Shown here in pieces: positions 34,601-44,423 of a stretch of DNA of 64,000 nucleotides. The stretch's first letter is position 1, and every line of letters begins with the position of its first letter. Both the position numbers and the translations under genes were made by a program. The stretch covers positions 1 to 64,000 of the forward strand of contig JANBPT010000107.1 of assembly GCA_027575765.1 (NCBI GenBank), read 5' to 3'. The notes under the pieces are model-generated. The model was given only the letters and a program-made list of their open reading frames with translations. It did no database searches and was not told where the DNA came from. Source of the stretch: Tieghemiomyces parasiticus (Eukaryota; Kickxellomycota; Dimargaritomycetes; Dimargaritales; Dimargaritaceae).

Positions 34601-34739
34601 CGAGGGTCGGTACCGCGAGTTCATCCGGACTTACCACGGCGGCGTCAAGCGGCTGGCTACAACTCTCGAAACTATCGTGTTCACCAATGACCTGAACCCG
34701 CAGATCATCAACGTGTTCCGTGAAGCATTGAGTCTGTAG
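31683..34739 (+). CDS. Nuclear cap-binding protein subunit 1 (CBP80), intronless
   Basis: From ATG 31683 the ORF encodes 1018 residues. CBP80 and CBP20 bind the m7G cap of nuclear RNA-polymerase II transcripts and guide splicing, 3' processing and export. An Arg/Gly tract (GGGYRGGRGGGRYNN) lies near residue 40. A MIF4G helical domain follows (VEELEKRLTSLIIKIGDKLG through RRWKVVKLWLRFFALLVPVR). The second and third MIF4G-like regions include HVNRRDAATFLVNLPGYLPE, PPHKAVYYAALAIELCKLSG and HLRP-like SFSHMLNVIERYLPLL. Length is larger than human NCBP1 (790). Extra Ala/Pro-rich loops such as TATETTTDGQDDPMAETT account for part of the difference. The frame stays open upstream of 31683 but shows no ATG and no homology, so that is untranslated leader. 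Confidence 0.92.
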   Translation: MDPTRSNGDQAMQVDQFGRAVRRPGHGHRNKPYDRPGNRPGGGYRGGRGGGRYNNSRPTAQDLHRVEVEELEKRLTSLIIKIGDKLGSGLAFNLEALAGVLVKDYDAHSTVVLRAFQGVVTELPMKTETYATLVGLLNVRQPAIARAVVDMAWEQLVGCAREYRRWKVVKLWLRFFALLVPVRAITAATFVELLGEFTNAVLRDDPELQDPKRADALLYTVAITLPYVGRELQVQTPAEFEALLGNLHAYARRPNSRPRPEILTAFPGLPDNFTSTVQAQLPAPYYQYQTNPFGYVMDRLAQLAARQWETPLVHRTYLGFSEALQAAEPIDIPLAALSLPAPSNPYILAAAPEEADAETAEVPLTTNPGETLSAQIQPLQAALRAGYASKSRYGHVIPTPWVPVVADPDPERLVEHFLVYDLILDITDIFHVNRRDAATFLVNLPGYLPESIWCRPATATETTTDGQDDPMAETTPAKVGETAPPLAVDQMVVGALFSRLFELPTPPHKAVYYAALAIELCKLSGDRMLPGIAATVTRLFRTLPCAVPWTHLTPETAVADDDAGSTPAALELVARDPTASVAWDAECVHRLADWFAMYLSNCGYTWKWTEWAPVLTSCQPASPALVFTREVLYKCIRLSYFDRVKITVPDDLQSVVLPPVSLEPQFRYRNAAGEPAVDADGNPLLPEPVREFAAELINHLQRKESVESLQAFIEAAYGTTLAGIPVAELRPIATAAAGVYAQSAAAALGQPGHQPALEDLATEANALPRVVRDVFVQTILYLGSKSFSHMLNVIERYLPLLQRFSTDSAAKLHIVEIVNEFWVYNPQFVTIIIDKLLNYRVVDPTAVIAWALNPLRLTFEYPAPFYVWEILRNTVHKIESRIVQIERRLTNQRALLGSNNGGGGGTESIIHTVDPSLAETIARLEATLSGLRLEQKELLLSLFQSFVALLSQLLRECSANGVDPTTYAPYLWIEGRYREFIRTYHGGVKRLATTLETIVFTNDLNPQIINVFREALSL

Positions 34740-35223
34740 GGATCGATTGTCGCGCGGAAACGTGATTATTTCTAGTCGTCATCACTTGACATGTCTACTT
34801 TCATTTATGAGAATATCCTTCATTATATGCTGTAGTAAAGTAACTGGTTTGTTTGTCGAGTTTTATTAATATCGAATGGGCCAGTACATTCGCTGGTATC
34901 CTTCTTTACTGTGTTGTATCTGGTTTTCATTTCAAGTTAAGCTTATTTTTGTGCCGTTGTCCATTTTTTATAACTACATAAAGGCGCTAATATTTTTTTT
35001 GCGTTTGACGAAGATTAATGTCTCGATTGTTGGCACTATAGATGAAATTAGGGGTATCTAAGGCGAGGAGTCGAACAGTAAAATCCAATTTACATATGAT
35101 GCTGTGTACTTTGAGCCATTCAAAGCTAAATGACGTTAGCTTAAAAAACCATCACTCAGTACCATCCAGCGACCTCATTCTAGCCAGCTATCATAGCAGG
35201 CTCTATAGTCACTTGGCTGGAGC
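34740..35223. other. AT-rich flank of the mariner fragment
   Basis: Markedly AT-rich compared with the flanking genes. No supported gene. No terminal inverted repeat could be matched by eye to the other side of the transposase fragment. Confidence 0.45.
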
Positions 35224-35769
35224 CTAGCTAGCTCCGATTGCCAGGCTTCCACAGCCCGCCTTCAGTGTGCTGAACTTCTTACTCCACAGCCGCTGTTTAA
35301 TATTCCTGAATAGCCTGAAGTCGCAGGGGGCCAGGTCAGGAGAACTGTAGGGAGGGGCCAAAATAAGTTTGAGTTTAGTGGCAGAAATGTAGGTATAGGT
35401 AGCTGCAGCACGATGTGGTGGGACATTATCATGGTGAAGTCGCAGGGGGTGACGGTCCAGACTTCCACGTGCCTCCACCCAGGCCTGGACCATCGGCTTC
35501 AGCCCGTACTCTACATAGAGTTCGGCAGAGACCTTGACACCAGGGGGCTTGACACTCAGGTGTAATAGGCCACGCCTGGTGGAATAAATGGTCAGCATCA
35601 CCTTGGGTGTGGTAAGGCCTCGGCGAGTCTCAGTTGGGACAGGGCCGCCTTTAGGACACCACCTCCGATGACTAGAGCTAGCAGTGGGATCACAAAGATA
35701 CACCCAAGTCTCATCACCTCCAGTGGCGACCAGTTTGCCTGCAGATACTATGTAGCACCCATTTCCCAT
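35224..35769 (-). mobile_element. Truncated Tc1/mariner transposase
   Basis: A 181-codon ORF carries the catalytic half of a mariner-type transposase. The first Asp lies in GGDETWVYLCDPTASSSHRRW. The second lies in LRLHHDNVPPHRAA. The third lies in PPYSSPDLAPCDFRLFRNIK. KVMLTIYSTRRGLLHL and VSAELYVEYGLKPM match the strands between. These enzymes cut and paste DNA at TA sites. The N-terminal helix-turn-helix DNA-binding region is missing: upstream frames show no match, and the ORF begins abruptly about 18 residues before the first Asp. So the copy is a dead fragment. The spacing between second and third Asp is one residue longer than the classical 34 because of a doubled Ser (YSSPD). The AT-rich setting differs from the neighbouring genes and fits an inserted element. 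Confidence 0.85.
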
Positions 35770-36050
35770 TATCGAGCCTTCATATTGCCACCGTAAGCCA
35801 GGTCAATTTATGTCAGTAGAGGTTTCTCCTTAGGCTGTCGGGCATACCTGGTCGCGACCTGCGTATCTTCAGTTTACGCTTCCTACCTGTGAAACGTTAA
35901 GCATATTTATTTAATCTAATCCATGTGTTCATCACCCATTGAAGACGGTTAAATTCCCAACAGTAGCTACCATAATACTCAATTGCAGGCGCAAACATAA
36001 ATATGTGATCGGGTGTTCCATTAGGCCTTGACTATTCATTGCCGTCTCAC
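35770..36050. other. AT-rich flank on the N-terminal side of the mariner fragment
   Basis: No gene supported. Translations of the minus strand upstream of the transposase fragment hit stops and show no recognisable DNA-binding domain. Confidence 0.4.
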
Positions 36051-37814
36051 CTAAACCCATTCCCGGGGCTTTTCCACAATTTCCATAACCTTGGCCTCCT
36101 CAGTGCCGGGTTCGGGCCGATGACAGTACTCCCAGCGGGCGGTCAGCGGGAGGGACATAAGGATACTCTCGATACGGGCGCCGGGAGTGAAAAGGCCAAA
36201 CTTAGTACCACGGTCGTGGATCAGATTGAATTCAACGTAGCGACCGCGCCGCAACTGCTGCCAGCGTTTCTGTTCCTCGGTGAAGGGCATATCCTTTCGG
36301 CGGAGCACAATCGGCACGTAGGAGGGCAGGAAGGCGCGACCACAGTCCTGGACAAACGCGAACAGCTCTTCCGGGTTGCGATCATCGAGGTCGTCAAAGA
36401 AGATACCGCCCACCCCGCGGGCCTCCTGGCGATGCGGGAGGTAAAAGTAGCGGTCGCACCAGGCCTTGTAGGCTGGGTAAAAGGCCGGATCGTGGCGGTC
36501 GCAGGCGTCTTTGAGGGTGCGGTGAAAGTGCGTAGCGTCCTCGGGGAACAGGTAGCTTGGAGTGAGGTCGCTGCCGCCACCGAACCAGGCCATCTGGGGC
36601 CGGTCCGGGTGGTCCGGGTCCTCAATTTCAAAGTACCGGTAGTTGAGGTGTACAGTGGGGACCATGGGGTTGTGCGGGTGCATCACGATGGAGATGCCTG
36701 CCACGCAGAATGGAACCTCGTCGTCCCCGTTGATGTCCTTGTTGCGCGCCTTCATCTGCGCCACCGCGGCGCGCGACAGCTTGCCGTCGATCACCGACAC
36801 GTTGACGCCGGCCTTCTCAAAAACGTTGCCGTCCTGCAGCACGCATGAAATACCGTACCCACCCTCCTCACGTGTCCACTGATCCACAAAGAAAGGCTTT
36901 CCGTCAATACGCGAGATCTCATCGGTAATCTCCTTCTGCAGGGCCTTCACGAAGGTCTCCATGCGGCGGTGCAGCTTGCGGTTGGCCTGAATTTCCGGAG
37001 AGATGACCGACTAGGGTAGGGAACGAGGGGTAGTTCGCCAGGACAATGGTGGTGAGTGGGGGGGGTGTAGGGAGTGGAAAAGGGCAACAGCGGATACAAA
37101 TCAACATCCGGCGCAGTCTGGTTTATCAAGAGGGCTTGGAAGGCTCTGGTCTACTTACCTGGGACGCCTTCGGATTGACCGCAGGATTAGGGACGAGTGG
37201 CGGGACGGTGTCTGTCGTCTTGACGCCAGATTCTGGGGTCTGATTGCGAAATATATCAACAGGGAGATGGTCAGAAGCATGGTGGTTGTGGAAGAAGGTT
37301 AGGAACGGTCAGCTGAGAGGTAAAATCGATCGGTGGAAATGTAATTGCTGTGAAAAATCAGCCCCGCAGGCGAAATCGCCGCTGCCCCCCTCCACAAAAC
37401 AAACAATAATTGACACCATGGAGGGGCGACTTACCTGGGACCAAAGGTAGAGGCCAGCGCCCAATCCGGCGGCTCCTACCAGAAGCGTGGCGCGACTCAA
37501 CGGACTGCGTCCAGATGGCGTGGCTGAGGTGGACTGGTACCGAGGGTGGGGACCCAGGGTCCGTCGAAAACTAGTGCGCAGAGGCGCGGCGCTGTAGTAA
37601 GCGTAGCGACAAGAAGGGTGTGATCAAAAATCGGGTGTTATGGCCAGTTGCCTAGTATGTGACGCTTATAGCTACCACTGTCTATGACCGCCAATGCAGG
37701 GCCAAGGGGCACACGCACCGGTGGCGTCTCGATACCAGGGCGGGTAGTAGGTTGGTCGACTTACACGTGCGATAGCAGGCGACCGGGCTGCGGAGTACGT
37801 GAGAGCAGAGACAT
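36051..37814 (-). CDS. HEM13: Coproporphyrinogen III oxidase, oxygen-dependent, with mitochondrial leader (three introns)
   Basis: Exons 37814-37765, 37591-37435, 37239-37159 and 37010-36051 give 415 residues. The enzyme oxidatively decarboxylates coproporphyrinogen III to protoporphyrinogen IX in haem synthesis. The last exon carries the whole catalytic domain. Motifs include GVNVSVIDGKLS, FCVAGISIVMHPHNPMVPTV, the signature MAWFGGGSDLTPSYLFPEDA, FFDDLDDRNPEELFAFVQDC and GRYVEFNLIHDRGTKFGLFT. The first two exons encode a basic, Arg/Ser-rich presequence (TSFRRTLGPHPRYQSTSATP). A hydrophobic segment follows (ATLLVGAAGLGAGLYLWSQ). This bipartite leader suggests import to the inner membrane or intermembrane space, as for animal CPOX, unlike the cytosolic yeast enzyme. 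Exon joints keep frame and have GTAAGT donors. Confidence 0.93.
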
Positions 37815-38506
37815 GGTGTTCAATTGCAGTTTGAATAGGTGACTTAAAGAATGGTAAGTTGAGGGATCAGCCGGGTCAAAGCCAGAGCAGGTGTGAGAGG
37901 ACTAATGGGCGGCCGCTGACCTCATAGTAAGCAAAGCCCGGGTGTCAGTCAGCGGAAACTGAGCGGACCGACACACACACGCCCGGGATCAGGTCGCACC
38001 CGTTTCCGACCGGCTCCGTTCCGGGGAGGTCCTACGTAACGGGGCATTGGCTGGAGTCGATTCCCCACGCTCGCCCGCGCATGGGGTCTAGTGCTCAAGG
38101 CGTATAGGCGTGGGGAGGGGCTAAGGGGACCTGTCTTTTTGACGAAAGCGCCGGGTGTGATGCATTCCCTCTGGTCTAAATCAGAGTATCTGGCGATATC
38201 AGAGGCCCCCACCAGGCCACTGGCTTATTGAAAGCTGGCGCCAGCAACAAGTGGCCGATTCAGCCGTGATAGAATTATTCCAGGCCAAGGGATACAGCTC
38301 CGCCACAAAGTTTTTGTCGGGCCAGTTGGCGATCTGTCCCCCTCCCAGGCCTGGTTGGTGACAGCTAGGCCCAAGCGCCCTGGGCCGTCATTCCTCCATG
38401 TGCGGTCAGTAGGTTAACGATTCTACTGTGTTTAACCTAATTCTCACTCCCAGGCGTGCCTCGCCCTGGACCTCTTTGGTTGTTACGTATTTTCTTATAG
38501 TCGCCC
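37815..38506. other. Divergent intergenic region between HEM13 and the PPR gene
   Basis: No supported gene and no TATA box seen. The last stretch before 38507 is pyrimidine-rich and ends TTCTTATAG before the ATG, so a 5' UTR intron is possible. Confidence 0.4.
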
Positions 38507-41500
38507 ATGGCCCGAGCGGTAAGGAGCGAGATTCTCCAGGCGATCAATGCCGGTTACTTACCCCGGCCTGCCGATCGGACCTTCCGACTCGGGACGAAGC
38601 CACCTGCACTGACGACCTCCCTGGCCCACCCTTGGCGACGGTCCCACCCACCTGGCCGGCGGCGGCAGCGGAGCCCATTCAGCACCGTAAGCGGCCCCCT
38701 CTGGTCCTGGGGAGCCCGAGCTCTGTCTGTACACGCCCACCGTGCGCCCCGTCCCGTTCGACCCGCTCCCGTATCAGGCCCACTTGCCCGTGCCCTGGCC
38801 ATCGCGGACCACACCGCTGGTCTGCGTCTCCTCCAAGACCTGCTGGAACAGGACCCCCCACGGCGCGTGGCGGGTCACATACCGGGCGTGAGCCAGGTCA
38901 GCCAGCTATTGCGGGACCTGGCCGGCCGGCACTCGTGGTCCTCTCTCGCCACCCTTGACCATCTCCTGCGAGCCCATTACAATGCAATCTACCCTCATCT
39001 GGACCTCAGGCCTGTCATTAGTCACCTGGTACGTTCCAACGCACCCCCCAGGGAGGTGGTTGACCGTTTCGCTGCCTGGTCACCCGGGATGCTTGCCGGT
39101 TCACCGGCTAAGCGCCGCCACGCGCTTGTACGAACCGCCACGGACCTCCTTGGCCACGTTCTACGTATTGAAAACCACTTTGGCCCGGAATCCTACCGTT
39201 TGATGACCGCTCTCAGCCGTCACTTGGCCGGGGACCCGGCGAAGGCTGCTGCCGAGCGGCAGATTCTAACAGGGGCCATGCGTCAGATTCTCCGGACATG
39301 GGCCCGCGGTTCGAAGGTGTCTGTGCCACCTACTAACTTGACCGCCGCGGGCGTGACCGCCATTTTCAACCATTGCTACCTATACTGTGGCGATGTCGAC
39401 CCCTTAACCCTTTACGTATGCACCCACGCCGCTATATCACCCAGCCGATACGGCGAAGTCTACTCGGCGATCATGGGCGACCCACTCCTACTTGCAGTCC
39501 CTAGTTACGAGCACGCAGACGTTGTGAACCAGCTGTGTGGCTACCTATTGGCTCTATATATTGACCCATACTCGGTCCGCTCGCTGGAAGATCTGCACCC
39601 CCGGCCCGTCTTACAAAACTTGCTATTACGGTTCGTCGAACTGCTTCTGGAGGTCCATGTCCGCGAGATGGAGATTCCAGTTACCACCCGAACTTCCACA
39701 TCCTCACCCGCTGAAGGGCGGCGCACGACGGCCGCCCACCTCGCGGCATTGACCAACTGGGTCGCTCCGCGTATCGGCGAGCTCATTTCCTCCCCGTCGA
39801 CCACAGCCACCCCACACTTGACCGAAATCATACCGTCGCTGGACCAACTTGCGGTATGGTTGGAAGACCGCGCCCCCACCTGGTCTGCGGATAAATTGGT
39901 CGGGCTGATTCAAGTCATATCGGCGTTGCAGCCGGCGGTTCAGACCACCACCCCGGTCGATACGCTCCTCCCAAATCTGACCCGGCTCCTGATCCGCACT
40001 AATGCGCCCCTCCCCGGTCGTTATTACACATTGGCCACCGGGGCCTGCTTGCGGCACGACCGGGTGGACACAGCCCTCACCATCCATGCCATCCTCTCCA
40101 CTACGGACGCCGCCGACCACCTTGAAACCGAGGCCCTTGGGACCCTCGCCGCTGCCCTGGCTAGATGTGGGCGCCTGGCCGAGGCCGGCCGATTCTGCCG
40201 CCAGGTGGGCCGACCCCCGGTAGTAGCCGCAGTGGTCGAACATATTATTCGCCCACTAATCAGCTCCACTGGCCAATCGCGGTCCCCATTAGACGATTCC
40301 ACTACTACCGCGTCCGTCATCACTGAGCCATCGGAAGTCACCTTAGAACATCTCTGTACGTTCCTGGCCGTGCTCTACCCGCAGTCTGCGGCCCCGCCGG
40401 GTCTCGCCCTCACCAAGGCTCTGCTGGCCTCTCGGGGCCACACTAACCTACTCCGCGAGGGGTATACGCTGGCGGTGGGCGGACTCCTACGACTGAGCCA
40501 CTACACGGCCGCTCGCGCCCTTCACTCCTTCCTAGTCCACCGGGGCGTCCTGCCGGATATCAAACTTGTGAATGCCCTCTTGAAAGCCCTGGTTACCCAC
40601 TCCACTTGGGTTGAAGCCTACGTGGCCTACCGCGATTTTGTCGACGCCCGCCACCGACCCAACGCCTACACGGGCACGATCCTCATGAATGGACTGGCCC
40701 GCCAGCCCGGGACCACACAGAGCCTGGGTAATACCGCTGCCCCAGCCATCCTTGATCGGTACCGGCGACCCCACCTACGACCACCGCCAGCATTCTTGGC
40801 TCCTACCGAACGGCCCGCACCTCTGCGCTACCAGTCCACCCCACCTGATGCCGCGGATTCCGAAACGATGCCCACTCCCGCCACCACCAACGGAGCTTCG
40901 TATCGCGCTTACCGCCACCGGCGACCCACCAACCTCCCCGCACCATTAGAAGCGATCGGCCACATCCTAGCGGACCTTCGCGCCGGCGGCGTTCAACTCA
41001 ATACGGCCTTTCTCACCGCCCTCCTCCAGTGTCTGATCGCTCTTGGCCAGCCACTCGACCAGGTACGCACTATATTTGACGACATGCGCGCTGGGTCCAA
41101 CGCCGCCACCACCACACACGCGGCACCCAACGCCGTGACCTACCTGGTCATGATGTGGGGCTACGCCCGTGCCGGGGCCTACCGCGAAACCGCGGCCCTC
41201 CTGGGCGACCTCCGGACCCACCGACCGCATCTTGCCGACATTTCACACTACGGCGTTCTCATGTACGCCTACAGCCGCGCGCAACAAATCCCGGCCCTCC
41301 TTGAAACGTGGCGGACGGTTCGTCGCCTGTTTCCCACCCCGAACGCCCGCGTTGTCAACGTCCTCCTCTTCGCCCTCGTCCGGCAGGGTCGACCGCAGAT
41401 GGCCCTGGATTTCTTTGCGCAGCTCGGTCGCCAGTCACTTGAGGAAACCCGGGAGGGTAGTGAAGGAGCCCAGCGGGGGGCCAGCCAATCCCGCGGGATG

Positions 41501-42373
41501 CCCGCCGCGCGCCACGGTGATGAGGACGCACCAGGGGCCATCGCCCAGTGCCTACGGGCAACCAGGCCAGCTACGACAACGGCATCGACGACTACCGCCG
41601 AGTACGGCCGTAACACCGAGCACATGACCTCGTTGCTCATCCGGGCGCACCTGCTCGAGGGCCAACTGGGGCCGGCCTGGCAGCTCTTCTGCCGGGTCCC
41701 ATGCGCCGACCCGGTCGCCCAAGCCCACGTTCTCGAGTCCTTCCTTCGCTACTTTATCTCCCAGGGCGATATCGTGGCCAGCGAGAAATTGTTTGCCGCT
41801 ATTAGCGCTGACCCGGTCAAGATGGTGTATTGGTTGGATTACCTCCGCCTCATCGTCCTGGCTAGCCGCCACGGCAACTACGAGTTTGTGGCGCGGCTGT
41901 ACGCTTCGATGCGCCGCGCCTATTTACACTACTTTCCGCGTGTAACGGCCGCGAGTTCTGCACGAGTGCAGCCGAGGTGGCCCCGGCTGTGGCAGCAAAC
42001 GACGGTCGGTCAAACCATGGACGAGGGGGCGGAATTAGATAGCAACCCCCTGTTGGTTGACGCCAGACCGGAGAGTGTGGCACCGCTGGTGACGGGCGGG
42101 CATTCCGGGGGATCCTCCGACCGGACTATAGCCCCAAAGGTATCCCGGATGGACCATTTTCACATCACGGAAGAACAACAGCTACTCATCGCCGAGGGCT
42201 GCTGCCGTGCCGACCGTGCTAGTCTCGCCCTGCTGGCCTATCACGACTATCTGGGCATTCCTAGTCCGGTGCCACCTCTGCTGGGTGTCGAACAGGGTTT
42301 GCACGCCGCGGAACTGACCCTGTCTGCCGCACCGTCCGGTTCATTGAATCCCAATGTCTCCACTATTGAGTAA
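38507..42373 (+). CDS. Large pentatricopeptide-repeat (PPR) protein, probably mitochondrial, intronless
   Basis: A 1288-residue ORF from ATG 38507. The first ~95 residues are rich in Arg, Ser, Pro and Ala with almost no acids after residue 30 (WRRSHPPGRRRQRSPFSTV), typical of a mitochondrial presequence. The body is helical and contains PPR-like 35-residue units. The clearest are DIKLVNALLKALVTHSTWVE, NAVTYLVMMWGYARAGAYRE, DISHYGVLMYAYSRAQQIPA and NARVVNVLLFALVRQGRPQM. PPR proteins bind organellar RNA and control its processing, stability or translation. Low-complexity Pro/Thr loops separate the repeat blocks. No Smr or DYW domain is visible. The target RNA cannot be read from the sequence, and orthology to a named yeast factor is not claimed. 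Confidence 0.8.
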   Translation: MARAVRSEILQAINAGYLPRPADRTFRLGTKPPALTTSLAHPWRRSHPPGRRRQRSPFSTVSGPLWSWGARALSVHAHRAPRPVRPAPVSGPLARALAIADHTAGLRLLQDLLEQDPPRRVAGHIPGVSQVSQLLRDLAGRHSWSSLATLDHLLRAHYNAIYPHLDLRPVISHLVRSNAPPREVVDRFAAWSPGMLAGSPAKRRHALVRTATDLLGHVLRIENHFGPESYRLMTALSRHLAGDPAKAAAERQILTGAMRQILRTWARGSKVSVPPTNLTAAGVTAIFNHCYLYCGDVDPLTLYVCTHAAISPSRYGEVYSAIMGDPLLLAVPSYEHADVVNQLCGYLLALYIDPYSVRSLEDLHPRPVLQNLLLRFVELLLEVHVREMEIPVTTRTSTSSPAEGRRTTAAHLAALTNWVAPRIGELISSPSTTATPHLTEIIPSLDQLAVWLEDRAPTWSADKLVGLIQVISALQPAVQTTTPVDTLLPNLTRLLIRTNAPLPGRYYTLATGACLRHDRVDTALTIHAILSTTDAADHLETEALGTLAAALARCGRLAEAGRFCRQVGRPPVVAAVVEHIIRPLISSTGQSRSPLDDSTTTASVITEPSEVTLEHLCTFLAVLYPQSAAPPGLALTKALLASRGHTNLLREGYTLAVGGLLRLSHYTAARALHSFLVHRGVLPDIKLVNALLKALVTHSTWVEAYVAYRDFVDARHRPNAYTGTILMNGLARQPGTTQSLGNTAAPAILDRYRRPHLRPPPAFLAPTERPAPLRYQSTPPDAADSETMPTPATTNGASYRAYRHRRPTNLPAPLEAIGHILADLRAGGVQLNTAFLTALLQCLIALGQPLDQVRTIFDDMRAGSNAATTTHAAPNAVTYLVMMWGYARAGAYRETAALLGDLRTHRPHLADISHYGVLMYAYSRAQQIPALLETWRTVRRLFPTPNARVVNVLLFALVRQGRPQMALDFFAQLGRQSLEETREGSEGAQRGASQSRGMPAARHGDEDAPGAIAQCLRATRPATTTASTTTAEYGRNTEHMTSLLIRAHLLEGQLGPAWQLFCRVPCADPVAQAHVLESFLRYFISQGDIVASEKLFAAISADPVKMVYWLDYLRLIVLASRHGNYEFVARLYASMRRAYLHYFPRVTAASSARVQPRWPRLWQQTTVGQTMDEGAELDSNPLLVDARPESVAPLVTGGHSGGSSDRTIAPKVSRMDHFHITEEQQLLIAEGCCRADRASLALLAYHDYLGIPSPVPPLLGVEQGLHAAELTLSAAPSGSLNPNVSTIE

Positions 42374-42475
42374 ATGCCGGCAAATAATATTTCATGTACA
42401 AGATATCCAGAAGGGTGTGTCATATTACGATCGGCGTTCAGTTTTAATTGTGAAGCTCTACCCACCCCAGTCACT

Positions 42476-43146
42476 CTAGACGGTCTGAAGCCGCCTCGTA
42501 GTCTCAGCTAGATGGGCGATGGCCTCCGCCCAGGTCCGACCAATGCCCTTGAACTCGTTGCGTAACTCCTGAGGATACCCCACTGTTTCGACATCGGGTC
42601 CGATATCCCCTACGTGGTGGCTAAACCGATCGACCAACAACTCCACCCTGGCCTGGTGTGCCTGCATAACCCGCGGCCGCCTCGGCATGATGAACAACCC
42701 GCGGAGGGTCTCACGCAGCCACTAGTCAGCCGAACGATCGATATGTAGGCCTGGCCGGTGTACTGCACCCCGGTGAACGGATCCAATCCATGCGACTCCT
42801 CCTTAGAGTCTAATAAGCCACTTGCGAAAGTGTAACGATGCGGCACATGGCGGTGGCGGCGGTGCGGGACGCCGTGAGGGCCGTGTCGAGAGCCGCATCG
42901 ACTTCGGCTGGCGTGCCTTCCGCCGGAGCCCCAAAATAGGCCAGAACAGCATTCCAGGCGATGCACGGGAGGTAAGTATCGACGGGGGCTCGGTAACGAT
43001 TCGCCCGAGGTGGTTTAGTTGACCCTGACGTAGGGATGCGGGTGTTGGCTGTTACACAGCCCAGTGGGGCCGAAATATTTGCCATAGTCGTCGCAATGGA
43101 AAAGAAAATGTGTGAAAGAAAGAAGTATCAGCCCAACGGCCTTCAT
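42476..43146 (-). pseudogene. Decayed secreted-protein gene, paralogue of the 44424-45290 gene
   Basis: Pieces of one protein are spread over several frames on the minus strand. An ATG at 43146 opens a good signal peptide (MKAVGLILLSFTHFLFHC) that hits a stop after 43 codons. A second frame carries VDTYLPCIAWNAVLAYFGAP and ALDTALTASRTAATAMCRIV. A third carries GLDPFTGVQYTGQAYISIV. The last reads WLRETLRGLFIMPRRPRVMQ, then VELLVDRFSHHVGDIGP and ends TTRRLQTV. These align in order with the 44424-45290 ORF. No GTAAGT-type donors were found at the frame changes, so frameshift decay is more likely than introns. A TATATATAA about 195 nt upstream looks like the old promoter. Function unknown. Confidence 0.5.
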
Positions 43147-44423
43147 GCAACGGCATTGCAGTTTGTCCGAGCGGTTTTTATTTTAGGATAAGCTGTTTAG
43201 GAAATATAGTAGCGGAAGTTGGTCGGGCATAGTTGGTCAATTGGGGTTGGAGGGTAAACTAACTAATTAAGGCAAGACAGAGCAATCAGGTAGCGGCGAC
43301 AGGTACGAAGGGCAGCTGTGAAGGACCTTTATCTGCCTTATATATAGGTTGTACATGCCGCCACGGCAACGGCTCCTGCTTCGGATGGATGCGTACATCA
43401 GTTTAGCTGCACAATGTTGACAGAGGGTACCTAATATGCACCCTGGCGGAGAGCGTAGGCACCACGGATTGTAGGGCTGCAGCCTGTGTACACTATCAGC
43501 ACTGATAGGGTTAAATCCTCGGCCACAAAATTGTAAATATTAATTGGGCACATCCCACAGGTGGCTGCTTTGTGCACTCGACATGGCGCAACTCGCATGC
43601 GTTAACAGGGATGCAATGTTCGATGTCAATCCAACGCGCATGGGTGCCATCATGGCATAACAGGCTAGGGCCAGTGAGCCTCGCCAGGTTTAGTGGTTGT
43701 ATCGTTTTTGGCACAACTTTGTCACTTCCGGATTCGGGCTGACCACCGCACCTACCTATGAGGTCGAATGAGCGCCACAATGTTTTTCGGCAACGGAACC
43801 CGTTGTGTGAACTACCCTGCGACCATACCAATATCGTCTTGATATTCCTGGCGCTATTATCGGGTCGCTCGAGTACCATAGGTAGCCGCATTACTCGCAA
43901 CTGGTCCCTCGCAGATTAGGCCTCCAAATAAGTCTCATATAACTGTTCTTTTGCTGGTCATCTCTGGGTATGGAGTGCAACGCAGAACATCCTGCCGTAA
44001 AACGAAAACACCCAATCTGGGTTGATGATAAACATTAGAGACTAAATATTTCCGCCGCGTTCGATTGGCGCCATTGCAGATCTAGGGTGGTTAGCTGCGT
44101 TGAGGGGAGGGGGCTCTTGCGTACCAGACCTGATCGAGGCTGACCAGCTTACGGATAATCGGTACTGCCCGCATAATCCTTAGATACACCCGCTCGTCAA
44201 AGCGAAGGGGTTATTTTACCTATTGACAATGGCTGTTTACTCGTAGCCACCGACCACTGTGCTCTCGTGCTAGTTCATTACCAGTATCTCAAGAAACGCT
44301 TCATTTCTAAGTATGTGACAAATTATCGGCGCCTATTGATATGGCCCAGTGTACAGAGGAATATCGATAGACCGTAACAACCTAGCTTAGAAAACGAAGC
44401 CGCTGAGATGTCGCAGACCCCCA
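43147..44423. other. Gene-poor region between the two related genes
   Basis: Contains the TATA box of the decayed gene near 43340. A 129-codon minus-strand frame (43511-43900) has no domain or leader and was not accepted. Confidence 0.4.
43338..43346 (-). promoter_or_regulatory. TATA box upstream of the decayed secreted-protein gene
   Basis: TATATATAA on the minus strand, about 195 nt upstream of the ATG at 43146. Confidence 0.5.

Noticed and set aside
36039..36848. 269-codon ORF antisense to coproporphyrinogen oxidase
   Set aside because: Complement of the conserved catalytic exon; no domain.
43511..43900. 129-codon minus-strand frame in gene-poor DNA
   Set aside because: No domain, signal peptide, codon bias or flanking signals.
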